This document shows, piece after piece, positions 18,167 through 26,224 of a stretch of 64,000 nt of DNA. The stretch lies in contig NZ_BMUL01000002.1 in the NCBI RefSeq assembly GCF_014650175.1, positions 439,150 through 503,149 of the forward strand, given 5' to 3'. The position numbers were made by a program, and so were the translations under genes. The first letter of the stretch is position 1, and each line of letters starts with the position of its first letter. Source of the stretch: Streptomyces termitum (GTDB lineage: Bacteria; Actinomycetota; Actinomycetes; Streptomycetales; Streptomycetaceae). The notes under the pieces were generated by a model. It was not told the origin of the DNA and searched no databases. It saw only the letters and a program-made list of their open reading frames with translations.

Positions 18167-18733
18167 CTACGCGGCCGCCGCCGCGCCGCCGCGGCCCGCA
18201 CGGCCCAGCGCCGTGGGCCAGCCCGCCAGGGCCGCCGTGGCGCCGTACCAGGCCGCCAGGCCCGCCAGGGCGGCGACCCAGCCGCCCGCCTTGCCGAGGC
18301 CCTCGCTGCCCGCCAGCGCGGCGATGCCCGAGAGCAGCAGCGCGACGAACAGCAGCCCGTACACGCCCTGCCCGAAGGCTCCGCCGCCCTTGGCGGCCAC
18401 CGTCAGCGTGAGCGCCAGGAGCGCCCACAGGAGCAGGAAGAGTCCGGCCGCGTCGGCCGAGCCCCCGCCGCCCACTCCGGTCCCCCAGGTGAACCAGAAG
18501 GCGCCGAGCGCCGCGAAGGCCGTGCCGTCGCCGGTGGAGCCGGCCCGCAGGGCGAGCAGGCCGACCAGGAAGAGCGCCACGCCGCCGACCCAGGTGGCGA
18601 GGCCCGCGGCATCGGCTGCCGCGACGTTGTCGATGACTCCGGTGCCGCCCAGGCCGAAGGCCAGGAGGGTCAGTCCGAGAGCGAGGTTTCCGAGGGTGGA
18701 GGTGCCGTTCCCCGACGCGACGTCCTTGTGCAC
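18167..18733 (-). CDS. GPR1/FUN34/YaaH family acetate-type permease
   Basis: 188 residues, with six hydrophobic segments spread over about residues 15-175 and the N-terminal motif LGNLALGLTLLAFGLGGTGVI typical of GPR1/FUN34/YaaH (SatP-like) transporters. Members move acetate or succinate with protons; the substrate here is inferred from the family only. The start is GTG 18733 with AAGGGAG in front. It converges on glmS, and the shared terminator lies between them. The C-terminus is an alanine tail, slightly unusual. Confidence 0.82.
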   Translation of the reverse strand: MHKDVASGNGTSTLGNLALGLTLLAFGLGGTGVIDNVAAADAAGLATWVGGVALFLVGLLALRAGSTGDGTAFAALGAFWFTWGTGVGGGGSADAAGLFLLLWALLALTLTVAAKGGGAFGQGVYGLLFVALLLSGIAALAGSEGLGKAGGWVAALAGLAAWYGATAALAGWPTALGRAGRGGAAAAA

Positions 18734-18898
18734 GACGGGCTCCCTTCGAACGAGCGGTGATGCCGCGTGAGCTGCTGTGTTCTGCCCTCCTTAACTACCC
18801 TTCACAAGCGCACAAATCACCTGCGGAGGGAAGAAATGTTCGGTGGGGCAAGGGAGTTGACGGACCGCCGGGCCGAACGGGACGGCGGGGAGGGCCGG

Positions 18899-19420
18899 TT
18901 ACGGGATGACGATCACGGGCCGCCGTGCGCGGCGCGCGAGCCGCCCGGCGACCGAGCCGAAGATCCGGCCGACGATCCCGTGCGTGGAGCCGACCACGAT
19001 CGCGTCGGCCGAGTACTCCCGGCCGACCTCCTCCAGCTCGTGGCAGATGTCGCCGCCGCGCTCGACCAGGATCCACGGCACCTCGGAGAGGTGGTCCGCG
19101 CAGGCCAGTTCCAGACCGAGGACCTCGGTGCGGTGGTCCGGCACGTCGACGAAGACGGGCGGCTCGCAGCCGGCCCAGACGGTGGTGGGGAGCCTGTTCG
19201 CGACGTGCACGATGATCAGGCCGGAGCCGGAGCGCCGGGCCATGCCGATGGCGTAGGCGAGGGCGCGCTCACTGGACGTGGAGCCGTCGAAGCCGACGAC
19301 CACTCCGTGCCGGAAGGCCGGGTCGCAGGCGTGGCGTGGCTGTTCCACCGCGAGGGGGTCGACCGTGGAGTCGGCGACGCGCTTGCGGTCCGCGGGTTCG
19401 GGGAAATCGTGACCGGCCAT
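18899..19420 (-). CDS. universal stress protein (UspA family)
   Basis: About 173 residues from ATG 19420. The Usp core begins GVVVGFDGSTSSERALAYAIGMARR and ends with the ATP-loop region IVVGSTHGIVGRIFGSVAGRLARRARRPVIVIP, the usual G-x2-G-x9-G(S/T) type arrangement. It probably binds ATP and has a regulatory role in stress. There are about 35 extra residues before the core. An upstream TTG at 19459 is in frame but the ATG is preferred. Confidence 0.88.
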   Translation of the reverse strand: MAGHDFPEPADRKRVADSTVDPLAVEQPRHACDPAFRHGVVVGFDGSTSSERALAYAIGMARRSGSGLIIVHVANRLPTTVWAGCEPPVFVDVPDHRTEVLGLELACADHLSEVPWILVERGGDICHELEEVGREYSADAIVVGSTHGIVGRIFGSVAGRLARRARRPVIVIP

Positions 19421-19832
19421 CGGTGTCTCGGCTAGGGAGATCCTCGTGTGAAGGGACAAGAGAGGGGAACGGATCGGCGGGTGCGGCGGAGCTGTGTCCG
19501 GGAATCATCTTCCCCATCCCATACCCGTAAGGGTACGGCGACACTCCTCTCCTGCCCAGGGCCCGCCGTGCCACACCCGGGGTGCGCACGGCCCGTGCGC
19601 GGCTCGGCGCGCGCGGTGCCCCCCGGAGCATGCACGAGCGGTTCACCATCTGGCAATGCCGGATGTGCCCTACAGGCGTCCTTTGGCCACTGGTCCGGCG
19701 GCCGGTCCGGCGGCCGTCCCGGCGGCCGCGCCGTCCGGCCGTCCGGGGCCGAACGGGCGGCGCCCGAAGTGACCGGAACGTTCCGTTTCTCGTTCCCCAC
19801 AGGTCCGGATCACCGACGCAGGGAGACCGCCC
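19421..19832. other. 412-base intergenic region between usp and the small membrane protein gene
   Basis: No gene is supported here. It holds a short palindrome TACCCGTAAGGGTA near 19520-19537 that could be an operator, and a CGG-rich near-tandem stretch (GGTCCGGCGGCCG repeats, about 19690-19760) that overlaps apparent reading frames without coding character. It must contain the usp promoter and one for the rightward gene. Confidence 0.5.
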
Positions 19833-20162
19833 GTGCCCGCACCGTCCACCTCCGCCCCCGTCGCCGCCGCCCCCGTCGCCGCTCCCGCCGCCCTCCCGTC
19901 CCCCGCGCCCGGCGCCGTACCGCCGTCGACCGCCGGGGCGGAGGGGCCGGGGGGCCGTCCGGAGGGGGCGGGCGGGGGCCCGGGGGACCCGGCGGGGGAC
20001 GTGGTGCGCTGGGCGGTCTTCTGCTGCGCCCTGGTGCCGCTGGTCCTGATCGCCTTCGGCACCTCGCTGGGCGGGGCCGGCGGGGCCGCGCTCGGGCTCG
20101 CCTCCGTGACGGCCGGATGCCGGCTGCTGCTGCGCCGCGCGGAACGCGGACTCCACGACTGA
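19833..20162 (+). CDS. small proline-rich membrane protein upstream of adpA
   Basis: 109 residues from GTG 19833, with GGGAGA eight bases upstream. The first 55 residues are Ala/Pro/Gly-rich and probably disordered. Two hydrophobic stretches follow: WAVFCCALVPLVLIAFGTSL and AGGAALGLASVTAGCRLLL, the second ending RRAERGLHD. No family recognised; I recall similar small proteins next to adpA in other Streptomyces. It may be a regulator or just conserved baggage. Confidence 0.68.
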   Translation: MPAPSTSAPVAAAPVAAPAALPSPAPGAVPPSTAGAEGPGGRPEGAGGGPGDPAGDVVRWAVFCCALVPLVLIAFGTSLGGAGGAALGLASVTAGCRLLLRRAERGLHD

Positions 20163-20660
20163 GACCCCCGCGCCCGGGTCCGTACGGGACGCGCGCCGGG
20201 GACCAGCGGCGTCCGGCCCCGCCCTCCGGCCCGACCCTCCGTCCGGCCTCCCGGCGGGGGCCCGGGGACCCCCTCCGAGTTGACAGGTTCGCACAGCCGA
20301 TCCCATAGGTTTTCAGCCAACTTGAAGTTCTCGGCGCGCCCTTGCCGAAACGGTACGCCAACCCTCGGCCGTTCCCCCGGAAATCCGCCGCCACAAGGGC
20401 GCGCACCCCCCGCGTACGGCCACTTCGCCACCCGGGACCCCCTCCGGAAGCCCTTGCGGAAGCCTCCCTGACGGGCGATCACTTCGCGCCAAGTTGCCAT
20501 GTCGACAATGTGCCGGATCGAGAACTTGTCACGCCGGCGCCACGGGACGCAGTAGATTCGATCATGGGTACCGAAGACTGGGGTCTCGTGCAAAACCGAG
20601 GGGAAACGTGGCACAGCGACACGACCAGGGAGACGCGAACACCGAGGGGGGCTTAGCACC
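20163..20660 (+). promoter_or_regulatory. long adpA upstream region
   Basis: 498 bases without a supported gene. A possible vegetative promoter is TTGACA at 20280-20285 with TAGGTT at 20306-20311, spacing on the long side. On the minus strand TGGCGCGAAG (20491-20482) matches the known AdpA consensus TGGCSNGWWY at nine of ten positions, which fits the reported autoregulation of adpA. The local base composition falls markedly, with AT-rich patches at 20300-20350 and 20490-20565. The ribosome site GAGGGGGG precedes ATG 20661. Confidence 0.55.
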
Positions 20661-21827
20661 ATGAGCCAGGACTCCGCCGCACCGGAGGTCGCACGGAAGC
20701 TGTCCGGGCGCCGCCGTCGGGAAGTCGTCGCGGTGCTGCTGTTCAGCGGCGGCCCCATCTTCGAGAGCTCCATCCCGCTCTCCGTGTTCGGCATCGACCG
20801 GCAGGACGCCGGCGTGCCCCGCTACCGGCTGCTCGTCTGCGCCGGCGAGGAGGGCCCCCTGCGGACCACGGGCGGGCTCGAACTCACCGCGCCGTACGGC
20901 CTGGAGGCGATCGGCCGCGCCGGGACGGTCGTCGTCCCCGCCTGGCGTTCGATCACCTCGCCGCCGCCGCCGGAAGCGCTCGAAGCGCTCCGCCGGGCGC
21001 ACGAGGAGGGGGCCAGGATCGTCGGCCTGTGCACCGGGGCGTTCGTCCTCGCCGCCGCCGGGCTGCTCGACGGCCGGCCGGCGACGACGCACTGGATGTA
21101 CGCGCCGACGCTCGCCAAGCGCTACCCGTCGGTCCACGTGGACCCGCGGGAGCTGTTCGTCGACGACGGCGACGTGCTCACCTCCGCCGGCACCGCGGCC
21201 GGAATCGATCTGTGTCTGCACATCGTGCGGACCGACCACGGCACCGAGGCCGCGGGCGCGCTGGCGCGCCGGCTGGTCGTCCCGCCGCGGCGCAGCGGCG
21301 GTCAGGAGCGCTACCTCGACAGGTCTTTACCCGAGGAGATCGGCTCCGACCCGCTCGCCGAGGTCGTGGCCTGGGCCCTGGAGCACCTCCACGAGCAGTT
21401 CGACGTGGAGACCCTGGCGGCCCGCGCGTACATGTCGCGGCGGACCTTCGACCGCCGCTTCCGCTCGCTGACCGGCTCCGCGCCGCTCCAGTGGCTGATC
21501 ACCCAGCGGGTGCTCCAGGCGCAGCGGCTCCTGGAGACCTCCGACTACTCGGTCGACGAGGTCGCGGGCCGCTGCGGCTTCCGCTCGCCGGTGGCGCTGC
21601 GCGGCCACTTCCGGCGGCAGCTCGGCTCCTCGCCGGCCGCCTACCGGGCCGCCTACCGGGCCCGGCGGCCGCAGGGCGACGCCCCGGCGGCCGTCCTGGA
21701 GGCGGCCGTGCCCGCCCAGGCCGGGGCGGGGCTCCGCCGCCCGGTGGTGTCCGAGCCGGGCAAGCCGCAGTCCGACGTCTACACGTCGGGCCGGCCGACC
21801 CTGCCGGGCCAGCGCAGCGCGCCGTAG
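20661..21827 (+). CDS. adpA: AdpA, pleiotropic developmental AraC-family regulator
   Basis: 388 residues. The N-terminal part (about 18-195) is a DJ-1/PfpI-like GATase1 domain with the nucleophile-elbow cysteine in GLCTGAFVLAAAGLLDG. The C-terminal part is an AraC double helix-turn-helix (LAARAYMSRRTFDRRFRSLTG and VDEVAGRCGFRSPVALRGHFRRQLG). It activates hundreds of genes for aerial growth and antibiotics. Codon 223, between the two domains, is the rare leucine TTA, making translation depend on the bldA tRNA. The C-terminal tail after residue 335 is disordered. It is followed by orn, the known adpA-orn order. Confidence 0.96.
   Translation: MSQDSAAPEVARKLSGRRRREVVAVLLFSGGPIFESSIPLSVFGIDRQDAGVPRYRLLVCAGEEGPLRTTGGLELTAPYGLEAIGRAGTVVVPAWRSITSPPPPEALEALRRAHEEGARIVGLCTGAFVLAAAGLLDGRPATTHWMYAPTLAKRYPSVHVDPRELFVDDGDVLTSAGTAAGIDLCLHIVRTDHGTEAAGALARRLVVPPRRSGGQERYLDRSLPEEIGSDPLAEVVAWALEHLHEQFDVETLAARAYMSRRTFDRRFRSLTGSAPLQWLITQRVLQAQRLLETSDYSVDEVAGRCGFRSPVALRGHFRRQLGSSPAAYRAAYRARRPQGDAPAAVLEAAVPAQAGAGLRRPVVSEPGKPQSDVYTSGRPTLPGQRSAP
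21327..21329 (+). promoter_or_regulatory. in-frame TTA codon (bldA control point) in adpA
   Basis: Codon 223 reads TTA within R-S-L-P-E-E, in the linker between the GATase1-like and AraC domains. In Streptomyces only tRNA-Leu(UAA), from bldA, reads it, and this position in adpA is a known link in developmental control. Confidence 0.93.
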
Positions 21828-21881
21828 GCGCGGGGCCGGCGCAGGCCCGCGCCGCCACGAGCGGCGCACGGCAAAACCGCG

Positions 21882-21911
21882 GGGCGCCCGGGGACACCTC
21901 CCCGGGCGCCC
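21882..21911. terminator. terminator after adpA
   Basis: A perfect 12-bp stem, GGGCGCCCGGGG and complement, with loop ACACCT, 55 bases beyond adpA. Confidence 0.85.
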
Positions 21912-21974
21912 TCCGGCCCGTTCTCCCCCGTTCCGCCACGGCTCCCCCGCCGACGGCCCCCTAAGGTAGGACGC

Positions 21975-22577
21975 ATGAACGATCGCATGGTGTGGATCGA
22001 CTGCGAGATGACCGGGCTCTCGCTGACGGACGACGCACTCATCGAGGTGGCCGCGCTGGTCACCGACTCGGAACTGAACGTGCTCGGCGAAGGCGTGGAC
22101 ATCGTGATCCGCCCGCCGGACCGCGCCCTGGAGACCATGCCGGAGATCGTGCGCCGGATGCACACCTCCTCGGGCCTGCTGGACGAGCTGGCGGCCGGCA
22201 CCACGCTGGCCGACGCCGAGGCCCAGGTCCTGGCCTACATCCGGGAGCACGTGAAGGAGCCCGGCAAGGCTCCGCTGTGCGGGAACTCGGTCTCCACCGA
22301 CCGCGGCTTCCTCGCCCGCGACATGCCCGCCCTGGAGGGCCACCTCCACTACCGGATCGTCGACGTCTCCTCGGTCAAGGAACTGGCCCGCCGCTGGTAC
22401 CCGAGGGCGTACTTCAACAGTCCGGAGAAGAACGGCAACCACCGGGCGCTCGCCGACATCCGCGAGTCCATCGCCGAGCTGCGCTACTACCGCGAGGCCG
22501 TCTTCGTGCCGCAGCCCGGCCCCGACTCGGAGACCGCGAAGGAGATCGCGGCCCGCCACGTCGTCCGCGACGCGTAG
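21975..22577 (+). CDS. orn: oligoribonuclease
   Basis: 200 residues, a DEDDh 3'-5' exonuclease. The motifs are DCEMTGLSL (ExoI, residues 9-17), [17 protein letters not shown] (ExoII) and [15 protein letters not shown] with the catalytic histidine (ExoIII). It degrades 2-5-nt RNAs and pGpG, thereby finishing c-di-GMP breakdown, which links it to the GGDEF/EAL gene about 24 kb away. It follows adpA in the same direction, but a terminator separates the two. Confidence 0.97.
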   Translation: MNDRMVWIDCEMTGLSLTDDALIEVAALVTDSELNVLGEGVDIVIRPPDRALETMPEIVRRMHTSSGLLDELAAGTTLADAEAQVLAYIREHVKEPGKAPLCGNSVSTDRGFLARDMPALEGHLHYRIVDVSSVKELARRWYPRAYFNSPEKNGNHRALADIRESIAELRYYREAVFVPQPGPDSETAKEIAARHVVRDA

Positions 22578-22594
22578 GCCCCCCGGAGGGGCCC

Positions 22595-22626
22595 GCTCGC
22601 GCGCACGGGAAAACGTGTGCGCGAGC
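22595..22626. terminator. terminator after orn
   Basis: GCTCGCGCGCAC at 22595-22606 pairs with GTGTGCGCGAGC at 22615-22626 (one G-U), with loop GGGAAAAC. A TAGACT -10-like box for tRNA-His follows at about 22643. Confidence 0.8.
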
Positions 22627-22694
22627 ACCCCCCGGAACCCTGTAGACTTCTTCTCGGCCGGTCGGGGAAACCCTCGGGAAAACCTTCGGCCCAT

Positions 22695-22768
22695 GGTGGG
22701 TATAGCTCAGCTGGTAGAGCACCTGGTTGTGGTCCAGGAAGTCGCGGGTTCGAGTCCCGTTACTCACC
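22695..22768 (+). tRNA. tRNA-His (anticodon GTG)
   Basis: The cloverleaf folds cleanly. Acceptor stem GTGGGTA pairs with TACTCAC (one G-T), an extra G at 22695 faces the discriminator C at 22768 as required for histidine identity, and the anticodon GTG is at 22729-22731 in loop TTGTGGT. CCA is not encoded. A strong terminator follows. Confidence 0.97.
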
Positions 22769-22773
22769 CTGAT

Positions 22774-22811
22774 GGCGGAGGCCCCGGTTCGGAAGAACCG
22801 GGGCCTCCGCC
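22774..22811 (+). terminator. terminator of tRNA-His
   Basis: A perfect 17-bp stem (22774-22790 with 22795-22811), loop GGAA, followed by GTTTCC. Confidence 0.93.
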
Positions 22812-22914
22812 GTTTCCGCGCGCCCGGCCGCCGTCGTACGCCGAACGGGTGAGGCGGCGGCGTCCCCGGCGGCGCCCCGGCGGCCGTCCCCGTCCCGCCG
22901 CCTACGGTCGGGGC

Positions 22915-24291
22915 ATGGGGCGGAGGACCGTACGGCGACCACGGCGAGCGAGAACCCCGGGCCCTGTCCGGCGGATCTCCTCGGGACGGGGCCTCGCGCT
23001 CGCGGTGCTGGCCGCCGCCGCGCTGCTCGCCGGCTGCGCCACCGACCCGCCGGTGCCGCCCGCCCCCGGCGCCGGGAGCCCCGTCCCGACCGCCGGCCGG
23101 CCGGTGACGCTCACCGTCGGGGTGTACGGCACCTTCGGCATGAAGGAGGCCGGGCTGTACGACGCGTACATGCGGCTCCACCCGGACGTCGCGATCCGGC
23201 AGACCTCCCTCTCCCGCACCGACGTCTACTACCCGCAGCTCCTCACCCACCTCACCGCCGGCGCCGGGCTCGCCGACGTCCAGGCGGTGGAGGTCGGCAA
23301 CATCGCGGAGGTCGTCGGCACCCAGGCCGGGCGGCTCGCCGACCTCGCGCACGCGCCGGGGGTGCGCCGGGAGGACTTCCTGCCCTGGAAGTGGGCGCAG
23401 GCCCGGACCGCCGACGGGCGGGTCCTCGGGCTCGGCACCGACATCGGGCCGCTGGCCGTCTGCTACCGCAAGGACCTCTTCGCCGCCGCCGGGCTGCCCA
23501 CCGACCGCGAGGAGGTGGGGCGGCTGTGGGCCGGGGACTGGCGGAAGTACCTGGCGGCGGGCCGCCGGTTCGCCGCCCGCGCCCCCGGGGGCACCGCGTT
23601 CACCGACTCGGCGTCCGGGGTGATGGCCGCGGTGGTCTCCGGCGCCCCGCTGCGGTACTACGACGCCGCGGGGCGGCTGGTGGTCGCCGCCAACCCGGCG
23701 GTGCGGGCCGCCTGGGACCTGGGCGCCGCCTTCGCCCGGGACGGGCTGACCGCGCGGCTCCAGCAGTTCACCCCCGACTGGGACCGGGGCTTCGCGCACG
23801 GCCGGTTCGCCTCGGTCACCTGCCCGGCGTGGATGCTCGGCTACATCCAGGACAAGGCCGGTCCGGCGGGGGCCGGGAAGTGGGACGTGGCGCGGGCGCC
23901 CCGGCCGGGGAACTGGGGCGGCTCCTTCCTGGTCGTCCCCTCGGCCGGGCCGCGCGTCGCCGAGGCCGCCGCGCTGGCGGCGTGGCTGACCGCGCCGGAG
24001 CAGCAGGCGGTGCTGTTCGAGCGGCGGGGCAGCTTCCCGAGCGCGCGGGCCGCCTTCGCGCTGCCGGCGGTGGCGGACGCCCGGCACCCCTACTTCGGGG
24101 ACGCGCCGGTCGGCCGGATCTACTCGGCGGCGGCCCGGGAGGTGCCGGTGGCGCCGGTCGGGCCGAAGGACGGGCTCGTCAACCAGATCCTGTCCGACAC
24201 CGGGATGCTCCAGGTCGACCAGACGGGGCGGGCGCCGGAGTCGGCGTGGCGGGCGGCGATGAAGGCGATCGACAACGCGCTGGACCGGTGA
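22915..24291 (+). CDS. sugar ABC transporter substrate-binding lipoprotein
   Basis: About 458 residues from ATG 22915. A basic N-terminus leads to a hydrophobic stretch and lipobox LAGC with Cys41. The mature part is a group I extracellular solute-binding protein (VTLTVGVYGTFGMKEAGLYDAYMRLHPDV; LTAGAGLADVQAVEVGNIAEV; FASVTCPAWMLGYIQD). It would deliver a sugar or oligosaccharide to the two permeases that follow. No regulator or ATPase lies next to it; as in other Streptomyces sugar importers the shared ATPase MsiK is probably supplied in trans. The sugar is unknown. Confidence 0.9.
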   Translation: MGRRTVRRPRRARTPGPVRRISSGRGLALAVLAAAALLAGCATDPPVPPAPGAGSPVPTAGRPVTLTVGVYGTFGMKEAGLYDAYMRLHPDVAIRQTSLSRTDVYYPQLLTHLTAGAGLADVQAVEVGNIAEVVGTQAGRLADLAHAPGVRREDFLPWKWAQARTADGRVLGLGTDIGPLAVCYRKDLFAAAGLPTDREEVGRLWAGDWRKYLAAGRRFAARAPGGTAFTDSASGVMAAVVSGAPLRYYDAAGRLVVAANPAVRAAWDLGAAFARDGLTARLQQFTPDWDRGFAHGRFASVTCPAWMLGYIQDKAGPAGAGKWDVARAPRPGNWGGSFLVVPSAGPRVAEAAALAAWLTAPEQQAVLFERRGSFPSARAAFALPAVADARHPYFGDAPVGRIYSAAAREVPVAPVGPKDGLVNQILSDTGMLQVDQTGRAPESAWRAAMKAIDNALDR

Positions 24292-24314
24292 GGCGGGGTG
24301 GCGGGACGTGACCG

Positions 24315-25274
24315 ATGACTGAGGAGACCGCGCGGCGGGCGCTCGTGCCGGTGGCGGCGGAGCGGGTACGGCCCCGGGGGCGGCCGCTGCGGTCGCGGGC
24401 GGCGCCGTACGCGCTGGTCGCGCCGTTCTTCCTGCTGTTCGCCGCGTTCGGGCTGTTCCCGCTGGCCGCGACGGCGTGGCTGTCGTTCTTCCGGGTGGAC
24501 CTGACCGCGCCGGAGGCCCGGCAGTGGGCGGGGGCGCACAACTACGCACGGCTCCTGGGCGACGAGTTCTTCTGGAACGCGCTCTCCAACACGGTGCTGA
24601 TCGGGCTGCTGGCGACCGTGCCGCAGCTGCTGCTGGCGCTCGGCGTGGCGCACCTGCTCGCGGCCCGGCTGCGCGGGCGCCTCTTCTTCCGGGTGGCGGC
24701 GCTCGCCCCGTACGCGACGTCGGTGGCGGCGGCCACCCTGGTCTTCGCCCTCTTCTACGGGCGCGACCAGGGGATGGTGAACTGGGCCCTCGGGGTGGTG
24801 GGGCTCTCCCCGGTGGACTGGCAGAACGGGCCGTGGGCGTCGAAGTTCGCGGTGGCGTCGATCGTGCTCTGGCGGTGGACCGGGTACAACGCGCTGATCT
24901 ACCTGGCCGCGATGGGGACGGTGCCGCCGGAGCTGTACGAGGCGGCGGCGCTGGACGGGGCCGGGCGGTGGCGGCGGTTCTGGCACGTGACGCTGCCGGG
25001 GCTGCGGCCCGCGCTGGCCTTCACCGGGGCGGTGTCGGCGATCGGGGCGGTGCAGCTGTTCGGCGAGCCGCTGCTCTTCAGCAGCGGGGCGGGCGCTTCG
25101 GGCGGGGCCGACCACCAGTACCAGACGCTGGGGCTCTACCTGTACGAGCAGGGCTGGGTGAACCTGCACCTGGGGCGGGCGGCGGCGCTCGCGTGGGCGA
25201 TGCTGCTGCTCCTGGTGGCCGGATTCGGGCTGGTCCGGCTGGTCCGGGGCGGCCGGGGCCGGGGGGCGCGGTGA
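24315..25274 (+). CDS. sugar ABC transporter permease (MalF/UgpA type)
   Basis: 319 residues with about six membrane segments, the first at LVAPFFLLFAAFGLFPLAA. The EAA loop that contacts the ATPase reads YEAAALDGAGRWRRFWHVTLPGLRPA. It begins at ATG 24315, 24 bases after the binding-protein gene, and its stop overlaps the next permease start by GTGA. Confidence 0.9.
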   Translation: MTEETARRALVPVAAERVRPRGRPLRSRAAPYALVAPFFLLFAAFGLFPLAATAWLSFFRVDLTAPEARQWAGAHNYARLLGDEFFWNALSNTVLIGLLATVPQLLLALGVAHLLAARLRGRLFFRVAALAPYATSVAAATLVFALFYGRDQGMVNWALGVVGLSPVDWQNGPWASKFAVASIVLWRWTGYNALIYLAAMGTVPPELYEAAALDGAGRWRRFWHVTLPGLRPALAFTGAVSAIGAVQLFGEPLLFSSGAGASGGADHQYQTLGLYLYEQGWVNLHLGRAAALAWAMLLLLVAGFGLVRLVRGGRGRGAR

Positions 25275-26107
25275 GCGCGGCGGACGGGCGGGAGCGGGCG
25301 GGCTGGGGGACGTACCTGCTGCTGGGCGCCTTCACGGTGGTGTCGGTCTTCCCGCTGCTGTGGACGGCGGTGGCGGCCTCGCGGACCAGCGGGCGGCTGG
25401 CGCAGTCGCCGCCGCCGTTCCGGTTCGGGCGGAATCTGGGGCGGAACCTGTCGGTGGCGTGGACCGAGGGCGGGATGGGCGAGGCGCTGGCGAACACGGC
25501 GCTGGTGGCGGGGTCGGTGGCGCTGGGCACGGTGGTCCTGTCCACGCTGGCCGGTTTCGCCTTCGCCCGGCTGCGGTTCCGCTTCCGGGGGGCGCTGTTG
25601 CTGCTGGTGGGGGCGACCCTGCTGGTGCCGCCGCAGCTCGGGGTCGTACCGCTCTATCTGGTGATCGCGCGGCTGGGGTGGACGGACCAGCTCCAGGCGG
25701 TGGTGCTGCCCTCGCTGGTCTCCGCCTTCGGCGTCCTCTACCTGCGCCAGCACCTGGTGGAGGCGCTGCCGCCGGAGCTGCTCGAAGCGGCGCGGATGGA
25801 CGGGGCGGGGACGGCGCGGGTGCTGTGGCACCTGGTGCTGCCGGCGGCGCGGCCGGCGATGGCGGTGCTGGGGACGCTGTCCTTCGTGGCGGCGTGGAAC
25901 GACTTCTTCTGGCCGGTCCTGGCGCTCACGCAGACGGGGAACCCGACGGTGCAGGTGGCCCTGACGGGGCTGGGCCGGGGCTATGTGCCGGACACCTCGG
26001 TGGTGATGGCGGGGGCGCTGCTCGGGACGCTGCCGCTGCTGGTGGTGCTCGCGGTGTTCGGGCGGCAGATCGTGGGCGGGGTGATGCGGGGCGCGGTGAA
26101 GGGGTGA
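25271..26107 (+). CDS. sugar ABC transporter permease (MalG type)
   Basis: About 278 residues from GTG 25271, overlapping the upstream stop. It has the MalG-like FPLLWTAVAASRTSG start, six membrane segments and the EAA loop EAARMDGAGTARVLWHLVLPAARPA, followed by FVAAWNDFFWPVLAL. It pairs with the preceding permease to form the channel. Codon use in this trio is richer in G-ending codons than in the antiporter genes that follow. Confidence 0.9.
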   Translation: MSAADGRERAGWGTYLLLGAFTVVSVFPLLWTAVAASRTSGRLAQSPPPFRFGRNLGRNLSVAWTEGGMGEALANTALVAGSVALGTVVLSTLAGFAFARLRFRFRGALLLLVGATLLVPPQLGVVPLYLVIARLGWTDQLQAVVLPSLVSAFGVLYLRQHLVEALPPELLEAARMDGAGTARVLWHLVLPAARPAMAVLGTLSFVAAWNDFFWPVLALTQTGNPTVQVALTGLGRGYVPDTSVVMAGALLGTLPLLVVLAVFGRQIVGGVMRGAVKG

Positions 26108-26224
26108 CGGGCCCGTGCTCACCCGGACGGGTCTGGTGCCGGTCCATGGGTCCCGGCGCACTGTTAGCTTCCCTTTATGTCCGCATTGTTCGGTTTTTCT
26201 TCCGTACGGGTGGGGTGAGGCCGG

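Noticed and set aside
22915..26107. ATPase gene of the sugar importer
   Set aside because: None of the neighbouring frames has Walker motifs; a shared ATPase elsewhere is normal in Streptomyces.
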